Origin: Gammaproteobacteria bacterium | Lineage (GTDB): Bacteria > Pseudomonadota > Gammaproteobacteria > S012-40 | Length of the DNA: 7,371 nt | Assembly (NCBI GenBank): GCA_026982215.1 | Contig: JALSHN010000409.1 | Span: forward strand, 1 to 7,371 | Direction of reading: 5' to 3' | In this document: piece after piece, positions 1 through 7,162 of the stretch | How positions within the stretch are numbered: position 1 is the first letter of the stretch | Layout of the letters: the number at the start of each line of letters is the position of its first letter | The notes under the pieces: generated by a model | The model's input: only the letters and a program-made list of their open reading frames with translations | Databases searched by the model: none | Told to the model about the DNA's origin: nothing | Translations under genes and position numbers: made by a program

Positions 1-1
1 C

Positions 2-889
2 AAGGTGGTATTCACCGGGGACGGCTCCGACGAAATCTTCGCCGGCTACGACTGCTTCCGTCAGGACCACATGCGACAAACAGGCAACCAACACCCCCAT
101 CAGCGGGAACGACTCTATCTGGAGCAGTTCACCCAGTATTTCCCCCCCGACCACATGCGGCTACTGCTACGCCTGCACCGCCCGGCGCGGCAACGGCGGG
201 TGGAACGCCGCTACGGCTGCTACCCCGCCTGGTACGATTTCTGGCAGATCCTCGCCGACGACGCCCCCGCCCTGCTGGGGCCGGCGCTGCGCCCCATCGA
301 CCCCCGGACCCAGCTCGAGACCCTGGCGGAGGCGCTACGCCCGCGGCTCGCTGGTCTCCACCCCCTGGACCGTTCCCTCTACCTGGAGGCCAAGACCCGT
401 CTGCCCGGCTGGATCCTATGGAAGAGCGACCGCCTCGCCATGGCCCATGGCGTTGAGGCCCGCGTCCCCTTCATGGACCATCCGCTGGTGGAGCTGGCCG
501 CCGCCATGCCCCCCCGGTTCAAACTCAACGGCATGGACGAGAAATACCTCCTGCGCCGCCTGGCCCTGCCCCACCTGCCGCCCCAAGAGAGCGCTTACAA
601 GAAACAGGCCTTCTACACCCCCATCCACGGCTGGTTCTTCGCCAGTGAAGAACAACGCCGACGCCTGGAACCCTACCTCGCCCCCGAGGTCCTCGCCGAA
701 CACGGCCTGTTCCGGCCCGAAGCGGTGAGCGCACTGCTGGCGCGCCAGGCCGAACCGCTGCCCGACCACCCCGACGCCCACTACCGGCGCATGCGCGAGG
801 AATGGCTGCTGATGCTGGTCCTCAGCATCCAGATCCTCACCCGCCAATTCATCGCTAAAGAAGCCCCCTGTTTCATCGATATACCCTAA
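2..889 (+). CDS. asnB: Asparagine synthetase (glutamine-hydrolysing) family protein, C-terminal half, 5'-truncated by the window
   Basis: This is the synthetase domain of an AsnB-type amidotransferase, which activates a carboxylate with ATP (aspartate in classical AsnB) and transfers ammonia from glutamine. About 295 residues are visible. The frame is open to the left edge, so the N-terminal glutaminase domain and the SGGxDS pyrophosphate loop lie outside. Visible hallmarks, numbered from the valine at 5-7, are GDGSDEIFAGY at 5-15 (usual form GDGADELFGGY), LPGWILWKSDRLAMAH at 133-148, EARVPFMDH at 151-159, KYLLRR at 180-185, and KKQAFYTPIHGW at 199-210, the conserved lysine-rich C-terminal motif. 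It ends in TAA and the next gene starts 22 bases later on the same strand, so cotranscription is likely. Many members serve polysaccharide or peptide modification rather than asparagine supply, so the real acceptor is unknown. The family is clear; the exact substrate and the symbol are less certain. Confidence 0.9.
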   Translation, partial: KVVFTGDGSDEIFAGYDCFRQDHMRQTGNQHPHQRERLYLEQFTQYFPPDHMRLLLRLHRPARQRRVERRYGCYPAWYDFWQILADDAPALLGPALRPIDPRTQLETLAEALRPRLAGLHPLDRSLYLEAKTRLPGWILWKSDRLAMAHGVEARVPFMDHPLVELAAAMPPRFKLNGMDEKYLLRRLALPHLPPQESAYKKQAFYTPIHGWFFASEEQRRRLEPYLAPEVLAEHGLFRPEAVSALLARQAEPLPDHPDAHYRRMREEWLLMLVLSIQILTRQFIAKEAPCFIDIP

Positions 890-911
890 GACCGGGGCCC
901 GCCCGCCCTGG

Positions 912-2264
912 ATGGAGACCGGGGGAACCGTGACCTTCATTGCCCGACCCAACCTGCTCGTCAGCCTCGGCGGACCGCTGATGCTGGTGCTGCTGGCCTA
1001 CCTGTCCCTGCCCTGGCTGGATGCACTGCCGCCGATCCTGCTCGAGCTGCTACCCGACCTCCCCTACCTGATCCTGTTGCTGCTCTTCTTGCTCGGCGTG
1101 GTCTATCGGGCCCAGGTGGCCACCGCCGCCCTGCTCCTCGCCCTGGGTTACTGGAGCTATCAACGGATCCTCGCCCTGCCCCCGGAATCCGCCGACCTCT
1201 ACTACGGTGCCCTGGCCCTGTTACTACCCCTCAATCTCGCCTGGGTGATCGCCCAGGAAGACCACGGCGGCGTCTCCCGTCACGAGGTGATGCCCTGGGT
1301 GCTGATCTTGCTCCAATTGCTGGGAACCGTGATGATCCTGAGGCTGTGGCCGGGCCCGGCCTTCAACGTACTCGCCTTCGAGATCGTGGTGGACCTGCCG
1401 CTGAGCGAGCGCACCCCCTTGACCCAACTGGGCATGCTCTCGGCCGCGGCGGGGCTCGGCTGGGCGGTGATCAACCTGATCCGCCGCCGCACCCTCATCG
1501 ACGGTGGCCTGCTGGGGGCGATGAGCGCCGTGGTCCTGACCCTGCAGCTCTACCCCGATCCCAAGGCCGCCGCGGTCCTGTTCCTCTGCGCCGGCGGCCT
1601 GCTGGGCCTGACCGTGGCCTACCACGCCTACTACCTGGCTTACATGGACGAGCTGACCGGACTGCCCGGCCGGCGGGCCTTCAACGAGACCCTGGAACGG
1701 CTCAAGGGGCACTACGCCGTGGCCATGCTGGACGTGGACCACTTCAAGTCCTTCAACGACACCTACGGCCACGACGTGGGCGACCAGGTCCTCAAAATGG
1801 TGGCCGCCAGGCTCCGCCGAGTGGGTGCCGGCGGCAAACCCTTCCGCTATGGCGGCGAGGAATTCGCCATCATCTTCCCGCGCAAACTGGCGATGAACAC
1901 CGCCTTCCAGCAACTCTCCGCCCTGCGCGTCTCGGTGGACCGCTCCCACCTGGTGCTGCGCAGCGAGGACCGTCCCAAGAAGCGCCCGAAGAACCCCACC
2001 CCGCCTTCGGGGCCGGTGAAACAGGTCCATGTCACCATCAGCATCGGCATGTGCCTGTTCGACCCCGCCCGTCACCAGCATCCCGAAGACGTGCTGAAAG
2101 ATGCCGATCAGGCCCTCTATGCCGCCAAACAGCGGGGACGCAACCGCGTGGTCATCGCCGGCCTGGATGTGAAGGAAACGACCGTGAAGGAATCATTGGA
2201 AAATCCGGCGCCGCGACAGCAACAAGGACGGCGGGCGGTCCCCCGGCGCCGACAGGCTCAGTAA
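912..2264 (+). CDS. Polytopic membrane GGDEF protein, probable diguanylate cyclase
   Basis: This 450-residue protein should make cyclic di-GMP from two GTP. The N-terminal ~240 residues are very hydrophobic, with about seven or eight likely membrane segments (near 18-36, 42-63, 68-84, 96-114, 127-146, 172-190, 197-213 and 218-240). I do not recognise a named sensor family in them. The GGDEF domain follows: DELTGLPGRR at 246-255, metal-binding DVDHFK at 274-279, NDTYGHDVGD at 282-291, and RYGGEEF at 312-318, so the active site is intact. The place for the inhibitory RxxD I-site (about 305-308) reads GAGG, so it is missing. A proline/lysine-rich insert (about 350-370) precedes the VTISIGM strand, and the tail after 430 is basic and probably disordered. 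No strong Shine-Dalgarno sequence precedes the ATG at 912. A GTG at 930 with GGGGGA just before it is an alternative start (444 residues). It probably shares a transcript with the upstream amidotransferase gene. Confidence 0.9.
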   Translation: METGGTVTFIARPNLLVSLGGPLMLVLLAYLSLPWLDALPPILLELLPDLPYLILLLLFLLGVVYRAQVATAALLLALGYWSYQRILALPPESADLYYGALALLLPLNLAWVIAQEDHGGVSRHEVMPWVLILLQLLGTVMILRLWPGPAFNVLAFEIVVDLPLSERTPLTQLGMLSAAAGLGWAVINLIRRRTLIDGGLLGAMSAVVLTLQLYPDPKAAAVLFLCAGGLLGLTVAYHAYYLAYMDELTGLPGRRAFNETLERLKGHYAVAMLDVDHFKSFNDTYGHDVGDQVLKMVAARLRRVGAGGKPFRYGGEEFAIIFPRKLAMNTAFQQLSALRVSVDRSHLVLRSEDRPKKRPKNPTPPSGPVKQVHVTISIGMCLFDPARHQHPEDVLKDADQALYAAKQRGRNRVVIAGLDVKETTVKESLENPAPRQQQGRRAVPRRRQAQ

Positions 2265-2617
2265 CCGCCGCCCCCGCCACGATCGCTGGGAGCGCGGCGA
2301 CCGGCCAGCAGCCACACCAGGCGTGCCACCGCCGGCGGGGCGATGACGGTATGGTGATTGTCGCTGGCGAACAGCGCCTGGCGCAGGCGGCGGCGCAAGG
2401 CAGCATCCCCGAGATCGAAGATGATGTCCACCGCCTCCCCCAAGGCGACCATCTCCTCCAGACTCAGGGTACGGACACCGGGCGGCGGCGGAGACGGCGC
2501 CTCGGCGGCGGAATCCAGCACCACGCTCACCTGCACCGGCTCACCCAGCGCACACAACATCTCCGCCAGCTCACGACTCGGGGCCCCGGCCCCCACCACG
2601 GCGACGTGCAAGCTCAC
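2258..2617 (-). CDS. Small stand-alone Rossmann-like (NAD-binding-type) protein of unknown function
   Basis: This 119-residue protein reads as one short Rossmann-like half domain. It has a beta strand and glycine loop VAVVGAGAPS at 5-14, a helix, a second strand ending in VVLD at 32-35, a proline-rich linker at 41-47, strand DIIFDLG at 64-70, a helix rich in arginine, and NHHTVIAPP at 87-95 followed by ARLVWLLAG at 98-106. It resembles the homoserine-dehydrogenase-like NAD-binding module found inside some bacterial sensor proteins, but that is from memory of the pattern. There is no catalytic domain and the glycine-rich tail ends abruptly. I chose the third of three consecutive GTG codons because GGAGGT lies 6 bases before it; the frame stays open upstream to an ATG at 2659. 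It lies 56 bases downstream of a diguanylate cyclase gene on the same strand, and its stop overlaps the convergent cyclase gene by 7 bases. It could bind a nucleotide cofactor or act as a partner of the cyclase. Coding status is fairly sure, function is not. Confidence 0.7.
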   Translation of the reverse strand: MSLHVAVVGAGAPSRELAEMLCALGEPVQVSVVLDSAAEAPSPPPPGVRTLSLEEMVALGEAVDIIFDLGDAALRRRLRQALFASDNHHTVIAPPAVARLVWLLAGRRAPSDRGGGGGY

Positions 2618-2623
2618 CACCAC

Positions 2624-2629
2624 ACCTCC
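2624..2629 (-). promoter_or_regulatory. Shine-Dalgarno sequence deciding the start of the small Rossmann-like gene
   Basis: Read on the minus strand this is GGAGGT. Three GTG codons follow it directly, with spacings of 0, 3 and 6 bases. The third, at 2615-2617, has the usual spacing, so it is preferred over the in-frame ATG at 2657-2659, which would put this GGAGGT inside the coding region. Confidence 0.6.
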
Positions 2630-2673
2630 CGCCCAATGGTCACCACCACGGCTGTGCAAGAGGCGGACCGGCC

Positions 2674-3936
2674 TCAGGCGAAATGGGTCAATTCACTCCA
2701 GCTGCACACCCGGTTGCCACCACTGGCCTGAGCCGCCTCCAAGGCCTGCCGGGCCCATTGCAACAGACGCGGCAAATCCTCGGCATCATCGGGGAACAAG
2801 GCGACACCCACGCTCACCGTCACCCGTAACCAACGCGCCTCGCCCATGTTGAGCGGCGAGTCGGCCACGGTGCGACGAATACGTTCGGCGGTCTCCAGTG
2901 CGCCCTCCTCGTCGATCTCGGCCAGCAACACGCTGATCTCTTCCCCGCCGTAACGGGCGGCCACGTCGGTGGGACGCACACTGGCCTGGATGCGCGAGGC
3001 CACGGTGCACAACACCGAATCCCCCGCCAGATAACCGTATTGCTGATTCACCCGGCGGAAGTCATCGATGTCCACCAGCAACAGGGCGAAAGGACGGTTG
3101 TAACGGGTGGCGCGATGGATCTCCCGCTCCGCCAATTCGTGAAACTGACGAAAACTGTACAGGCCGGTCAACGGATCATGGGCCAAGGACCGATCATCCC
3201 GCTCACCGGTATCCGGCGGGAGCAGCGGCGCCGGCGGGGCGCGCTCGAGCCCGGTGTCGCGGTGAGCCTCCAGCTCACGCAAGGGCAGCGCGAGACTGCG
3301 CGCCAATCCCGCGCCGGCGGACAAGGCCAGGAACACCCCCCCCACCACCAAGGCGGCGAGCACCACCACCACCTCTCGGCGCAACTCGCTGCTCCAGCGC
3401 ACCTCCTCGTGGAGACGGTCGATGGACTCGTCGCTGACCCGATCCAGGGTGTTGGCGATGCGCGACAAATGGGTCGCCACCTCCTCCAGTCGCTCAGTGA
3501 GGCGGGCATGCTCCAGCGTCCCATGCCGTTGCCGGAGGTCATCCACCACTTGACGCAGGATGCGCCATTGCCGCTGGGCTCGCAGCACCCCCTCGCGCTG
3601 CACCGGGGTCAGATCGTCACGCGCCGACAGGCGCTGGAATTCCAGCTCCACCGCCTGCACCCGGCGATGATAACGTTCGCGGTAGAGAGAATCGTCCTCC
3701 CCGACGTAATGATGGATCACCAGCCCCATGCCAAGGATGCGGCCGCGCAGATCCTTGACGGTGAGCACCTCCTCCACCGGCCCGCTGACCAGCTCCCGGA
3801 AACGTTCGCTCACCCGATCCAGCGACAACACGGCACCGGCCAGCAGCCCCAACAGGGTCAGCAGCAACGCTGTCACGGCGAGATAGAGGCGCCAGCGCAG
3901 ACCCTGGCGCAGGTGTGAGATGAGAGAATCCGACAT
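2674..3936 (-). CDS. Membrane-anchored GGDEF diguanylate cyclase with periplasmic sensor region
   Basis: This 420-residue protein should synthesise cyclic di-GMP. It has a short cytoplasmic N-terminus, a membrane helix at about 14-38, a helical, charge-rich periplasmic region at about 39-187 that resembles four-helix-bundle sensors, and a second membrane helix at about 188-211. A short juxtamembrane stretch (ARSLALPLRELEAH) suggests a vestigial HAMP, then a proline-rich linker leads to the GGDEF domain: DPLTGLY at 254-260, DIDDF at 289-293, RYGGEEI at 328-334 and VSVGVALFP at 374-382. RPTD at 321-324 sits at the correct distance to be the I-site, so product inhibition is expected. GGEEI instead of GGEEF is a mild deviation that leaves the catalytic acidic pair in place. 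The start is the ATG at 3936; an in-frame GTG at 3963 would add nine residues (MAGERRGGP) that look like untranslated leader. The small Rossmann-like gene follows 56 bases downstream, probably in the same operon. Confidence 0.9.
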   Translation of the reverse strand: MSDSLISHLRQGLRWRLYLAVTALLLTLLGLLAGAVLSLDRVSERFRELVSGPVEEVLTVKDLRGRILGMGLVIHHYVGEDDSLYRERYHRRVQAVELEFQRLSARDDLTPVQREGVLRAQRQWRILRQVVDDLRQRHGTLEHARLTERLEEVATHLSRIANTLDRVSDESIDRLHEEVRWSSELRREVVVVLAALVVGGVFLALSAGAGLARSLALPLRELEAHRDTGLERAPPAPLLPPDTGERDDRSLAHDPLTGLYSFRQFHELAEREIHRATRYNRPFALLLVDIDDFRRVNQQYGYLAGDSVLCTVASRIQASVRPTDVAARYGGEEISVLLAEIDEEGALETAERIRRTVADSPLNMGEARWLRVTVSVGVALFPDDAEDLPRLLQWARQALEAAQASGGNRVCSWSELTHFA

Positions 3937-4175
3937 GGGACCACCCCGTCGTTCGCCGGCCACACCGGCTCACCCAACCCCTGACCGCCGGCGCCGTCGG
4001 CCGCGCCGCGATCGTTCCCCACAGACAAATCACCGCTCTTGATCGGCGGTTCGATGATTTTTCGTTGCCGTCACGACCGCAAACTGTCGCCGGCAAGAGA
4101 AAATATGGCACAACCCCGGCCTAGGGGCCACAAGACCCATCTTGGCACTCAGGAACAGGGCACGGAAACAAGGAG
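3937..4175. other. Intergenic region upstream of the second cyclase gene
   Basis: This stretch separates the start of the leftward cyclase gene from the terminator of the nrdJ operon. It must contain the promoter of the cyclase gene on the minus strand, but I see no convincing pair of -35 and -10 boxes. The best guess is TTGCGG (4079-4084) and AATCAT (4056-4061) on the minus strand with 17 bases between, both poor. I found no cyclic di-GMP riboswitch signature. Short open frames here overlap one another and show no gene-like features. Confidence 0.3.
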
Positions 4176-4216
4176 AGAAAAAGAGCCGGCCGCCCCGGAG
4201 GGGAGAGGCGACCGGC
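4176..4216 (-). terminator. Rho-independent terminator of the nrdJa-nrdJb operon
   Basis: On the minus strand, 7 bases after the nrdJb stop codon, GCCGGTCGCC (4207-4216) pairs with GGCGGCCGGC (4185-4194) in a 10-bp stem with one G-U pair. The intervening 12 bases include a CCCC that could pair further with GGGG. The stem is followed directly by TCTTTTTCTC. Position, stem strength and T-run all fit an intrinsic terminator. Confidence 0.85.
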
Positions 4217-4223
4217 AGGGGGG

Positions 4224-4922
4224 TCAACCGCACTTGGACTCGCCGCAGCTCAGGCAGGTGAGGCAGCCGTCCATCTGGATCATCGCCTTGGTGTGACACT
4301 TGGGACAGAGCTGGGCACCGGGGGGATAGGCCTCGCCGTCCGCTCCCGCCTCGCCGCTGCCCCTGCCCTCGTACTCTGCCCGCTTGGCGGCCAGGAAGGC
4401 CTTCTGATGCTCGTCCAGCTCATCACTCTCCAGCATGCCGATGAGCCGCAGGTGGTTCTCGATCACGTCGCCGATCTCGGCCACCAGCGAGGGCATGTAC
4501 TTGCCGCCCTTCTTGAAATAACCGCCACGGGGGTCGAACACCGCCTTCAATTCCTCCACCAGGAAGGTGACGTCCCCGCCCTTGCGGAATACCGCGGAGA
4601 TGATCCGCGTCAGGGCCACGATCCATTGGAAGTGGTCCATGTTCTTGGAATTGATGAAGATCTCGAAGGGTCGGCGCACCTCGTGGGGCGTGCCCTGATT
4701 GAGCACCACGTCGTTGATGGTGACGTAGAGGGCATGCTCGGACAGCGGCGTCTTCACCTTGTAGGTGGAGCCGAAGAGCATCTCCGGACGCTCCAGGTGC
4801 TCGTTCATCTGCTCCACGGAGGGCTCGGCCGCGGCAGCGCCCTGCTCCGCGGTGGCGGCGGCCTCGTCTTCCTCCTTCTTCACCGAGAAACCGACGATCT
4901 TGCGATCGATCTTGATGGCCAT
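4224..4922 (-). CDS. nrdJb: NrdJb, C-terminal subunit of split adenosylcobalamin-dependent ribonucleotide reductase (TSCPD domain)
   Basis: This 232-residue protein is the separately encoded C-terminal part of class II ribonucleotide reductase. It carries the TSCPD-type region at about 50-165 (LYVTIND at 65-71, FEIFINSKN at 86-94, PRGGYFKKGGKYMPSLV at 131-147). A glycine/acid-rich linker and a cysteine-rich tail follow. CPKC at 206-209 and CLTC at 220-223 look like a four-cysteine zinc site. C226 and C231 (CGESKC) form a terminal CX4C pair, matching the swinging redox pair that re-reduces the active site in the Lactobacillus leichmannii enzyme (C731/C736) and is itself reduced by thioredoxin. 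The tail would have to reach the NrdJa active site in trans. An alanine/glutamate-rich stretch at 17-35 is probably a flexible linker. It starts 8 bases after the nrdJa stop and ends just before a terminator. Length and order agree with the split enzyme known from Pseudomonas aeruginosa. Confidence 0.93.
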   Translation of the reverse strand: MAIKIDRKIVGFSVKKEEDEAAATAEQGAAAAEPSVEQMNEHLERPEMLFGSTYKVKTPLSEHALYVTINDVVLNQGTPHEVRRPFEIFINSKNMDHFQWIVALTRIISAVFRKGGDVTFLVEELKAVFDPRGGYFKKGGKYMPSLVAEIGDVIENHLRLIGMLESDELDEHQKAFLAAKRAEYEGRGSGEAGADGEAYPPGAQLCPKCHTKAMIQMDGCLTCLSCGESKCG

Positions 4923-4927
4923 GGTCG

Positions 4928-4933
4928 CTCCTA
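4928..4933 (-). promoter_or_regulatory. Shine-Dalgarno sequence of nrdJb, overlapping the nrdJa stop codon
   Basis: The minus strand reads TAGGAG, 5 bases before the nrdJb ATG. The TAG at 4931-4933 is also the stop codon of nrdJa, so ribosomes ending nrdJa sit directly on the nrdJb ribosome binding site. This suggests translational coupling and matched amounts of the two halves of the enzyme. Confidence 0.8.
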
Positions 4934-7084
4934 GAATTTGCCGTAATAGCCCTCTTTGAGGGCGTCGTAGAGGTTGGCGGCCGTGTGAATCTCGCCGTCG
5001 TATTCGATTTCCTCGTCACCACGGGCCTCGATCACCGTGCCGTCTTCCAAGGTGAAGCGGTAGACGGTGTTCTTGAGGTCTTCTTCCTTCACCAGCACCC
5101 CCTGGAAGGCTTCCGGGTTGAAGCGGAAGGTGGTGCAGCCCTTGAGACCCTGATCGTAGGCGTAGAGGTAGATGTCCTTGAAAGCCTCGTAGGGATAATC
5201 GGTGGGGACGTTGATGGTCTTGGAGATGGAGGAGTCGATCCACTTCTGCGCCGCCGCCTGCACGTCCACGTGTGCCCGGGGATCGAGGGCATCGGCGGAG
5301 ATGAAGTAGTCGGGCAGACGGTTGGCGGGATCTTCGGCATCGGGAGCGGCGGCGGGATTGATCATCTCCCGGTAGGCCAACAGTTCGAAGGAATAGACGT
5401 CCACCTTTTCCTTGGTCTTCTTGCCCTCGCGGATGACGTTACGGAAATAGTGGTGCGAGAAACTGGGCTCGATGCCGTTGCTGGCGTTGTTGGCCAGCGA
5501 CAGCGAGATGGTGCCGGTGGGGGCGATGGAGCTGTGATGGGTGAAACGGCAACCACGCTCGGCCAGGGCCTCCACCAGTTCGGGATCGACCTCGGCAACT
5601 TTCTGCATGTAGCGGGAATAACGGGCCCACAACACCCGGCCGGGCAAGCGGTCTCCCTCCCGATAGCCGTCTTCGGCCAGCTCGGGACGTTTGCGCAACA
5701 GCTCGGCGGTGATCTCGAATTCTTCTTCCATGATCGGCGCCGGCCCCTTCTCCTCGGCCAGGGCCAGTCCGGTACGCCAACCAGCCAGGGCCAACTCCCG
5801 GCTCACCGTCTCGGTGAAGGCCAGGGAGTCCGGGTCACCGTAACGCATGCGCAGCATGGTCATCGCCGAACCCAGGCCGAGAAAACCCATGCCATGGCGG
5901 CGCTTGCGCCGGATCTCCTCGCGCTGCCCCTCCAGGGGCAGGCCGTTGATCTCCACCACGTTGTCCAGCATGCGGGTGAACACCGAGACCACCTCGCGGA
6001 AGGTCTCCCAATCGAACTCGGCCTTGGAGGTGAAGGGGTGCTTGATGAAGCGGGTGAGGTTCACCGAGCCCAACAGGCAGGCACCGTAGGGCGGCAGCGG
6101 CTGCTCGCCGCAGGGATTGGTGGCGCGGATGTCCTCGCAGAACCAGTTGTTGTTCATCTCGTTGACCTTGTCGATGAGGATGAACCCCGGCTCGGCGAAG
6201 TCGTAGGTGGAGCTCATGATCATGTCCCACAGCCGGCGCGCGCGCACCACCTTGTAGATCCGGCAGGCCACCTTGCCCTGGTCGTTGACGATGTAACCGT
6301 CGCTGTGGGGCCAGTCCCGCCACACCACTTGGTCGGGATCGTCGAGGTCGATCTCCCCCTGTTCCAGCTCGGCGGACATCAAGGGGAAGGCCAAGGGCCA
6401 GTCGGCGTCGGCCTTCACCGCCTCGATGAAATCCTCGGTGACCAGCAGCGAGAGGTTGAATTGGCGCAGGCGGCCGTCCTCGCGCTTGGCGCGGATGAAA
6501 TCGAACACATCGGGGTGGCCGACGTCGAAGGTGGCCATCTGGGCGCCCCGGCGGCCGCCGGCGGAGGAGACGGTGAAGCACATCTTGTCGTAGATGTCCA
6601 TGAAGGACAGCGGACCGGAGGTGTAGGCCCCGGCCCCGGAAACGTAAGCTCCCCGGGGACGCAGGGTGGAGAACTCATAACCGATGCCGCAGCCGGCCTT
6701 CAGGGTCAGACCCGCCTCGTGGACCTTGGCGAGGATGTCGTCCATGGAGTCACGGATGGTGCCGGATACGGTGCAATTGATGGTGGAGGTGGCGGGCTTG
6801 TAGTCCCAGGCGCCGGCGTTGGAGATGATCCGGCCAGCGGGGATGGCCCCATGGCGCAGGGCCCACAGGAAACGCTCATACCAGAAGCGGCGTTTCTCCT
6901 CGCTCTCCTCCACCTCGGCCAGGGCGCGGGCGACACGCTGATAGGTAGCGTCCAAGGTGGCGTCCACCGGCTCGCCGGTATGGGTCTTCAGGCGGTATTT
7001 CTTGTCCCAGATGTCCAGGGAGGCGGGCTGCAGGGGGATCTCGGAGACCTCGTTGGGAACGGGCTTGAGTCGGGCGTTTTGCAT
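4931..7084 (-). CDS. nrdJa: NrdJa, catalytic subunit of split adenosylcobalamin-dependent (class II) ribonucleotide reductase
   Basis: This 717-residue cytoplasmic protein reduces ribonucleotides to deoxyribonucleotides using a radical generated from adenosylcobalamin, without oxygen and without a radical-storing small subunit. The ten-stranded barrel hallmarks are all present: the N-terminal redox cysteine C104 (STINCTVSG), NPCGEQPL with thiyl-radical C325 and glutamate E327, and redox partner C336 (PYGAC), 11 residues after C325 as in other class II enzymes. Conserved PTGTIS and KTINVP motifs lie further on at about 522-527 and 622-627. No ATP-cone is evident at the N-terminus, so overall activity control by ATP/dATP is probably absent. 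The protein ends in EGYYGKF without the TSCPD region or redox tail, which are supplied by nrdJb. The ATG at 7084 is chosen because the same frame further upstream runs through the operator and promoter; the leader has only a weak, distant AGAAAGGG as ribosome binding site. Confidence 0.95.
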   Translation of the reverse strand: MQNARLKPVPNEVSEIPLQPASLDIWDKKYRLKTHTGEPVDATLDATYQRVARALAEVEESEEKRRFWYERFLWALRHGAIPAGRIISNAGAWDYKPATSTINCTVSGTIRDSMDDILAKVHEAGLTLKAGCGIGYEFSTLRPRGAYVSGAGAYTSGPLSFMDIYDKMCFTVSSAGGRRGAQMATFDVGHPDVFDFIRAKREDGRLRQFNLSLLVTEDFIEAVKADADWPLAFPLMSAELEQGEIDLDDPDQVVWRDWPHSDGYIVNDQGKVACRIYKVVRARRLWDMIMSSTYDFAEPGFILIDKVNEMNNNWFCEDIRATNPCGEQPLPPYGACLLGSVNLTRFIKHPFTSKAEFDWETFREVVSVFTRMLDNVVEINGLPLEGQREEIRRKRRHGMGFLGLGSAMTMLRMRYGDPDSLAFTETVSRELALAGWRTGLALAEEKGPAPIMEEEFEITAELLRKRPELAEDGYREGDRLPGRVLWARYSRYMQKVAEVDPELVEALAERGCRFTHHSSIAPTGTISLSLANNASNGIEPSFSHHYFRNVIREGKKTKEKVDVYSFELLAYREMINPAAAPDAEDPANRLPDYFISADALDPRAHVDVQAAAQKWIDSSISKTINVPTDYPYEAFKDIYLYAYDQGLKGCTTFRFNPEAFQGVLVKEEDLKNTVYRFTLEDGTVIEARGDEEIEYDGEIHTAANLYDALKEGYYGKF

Positions 7085-7132
7085 GATGTCGTCAGGACCC
7101 TTTCTTCTTGGTACGTGGCTGTGGTCTGCGAG

Positions 7133-7148
7133 TGCGTGCAGGCTGTGT
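7133..7148. promoter_or_regulatory. Possible degenerate second NrdR half-site
   Basis: The 16-mer TGCGTGCAGGCTGTGT keeps only the right half (TGTGT) of the NrdR consensus. Its centre lies exactly 31 bp from the strong box at 7163-7180, the usual distance between paired NrdR boxes. The spacing is the main argument; the sequence match is weak. Confidence 0.2.
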
Positions 7149-7149
7149 G

Positions 7150-7162
7150 CCGGAAAATCCGG
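7150..7162. repeat. Short perfect inverted repeat next to the NrdR box
   Basis: CCGGA-AAA-TCCGG is a 5-bp perfect inverted repeat with a 3-base loop, touching the NrdR box on its gene-proximal side. It lies inside the predicted nrdJa leader RNA and could form a small hairpin. It has no T-run and may be chance. Confidence 0.35.

Noticed and set aside
1224..2081. A 285-codon minus-strand open frame opposite the rightward cyclase
   Set aside because: It is antisense to conserved GGDEF motifs and has composition typical of a shadow frame.
1346..2731. A 461-codon plus-strand open frame across the rightward cyclase and the small gene
   Set aside because: It is in another frame of the GGDEF gene and its product is arginine/proline/glycine-rich low-complexity sequence, typical of an out-of-frame GC-rich reading.
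3040..3918. A 292-codon plus-strand open frame opposite the leftward cyclase
   Set aside because: The product is rich in Q and H with no domain, and it mirrors a gene with clear membrane segments and a GGDEF domain.
3937..4175. Cyclic di-GMP riboswitch upstream of the leftward cyclase gene
   Set aside because: I looked for the conserved GEMM core sequences on the minus strand and did not find them.
4293..4934. A 213-codon plus-strand open frame opposite nrdJb
   Set aside because: It is the mirror of a gene with a conserved zinc and redox cysteine tail; no ribosome binding site or motif supports it.
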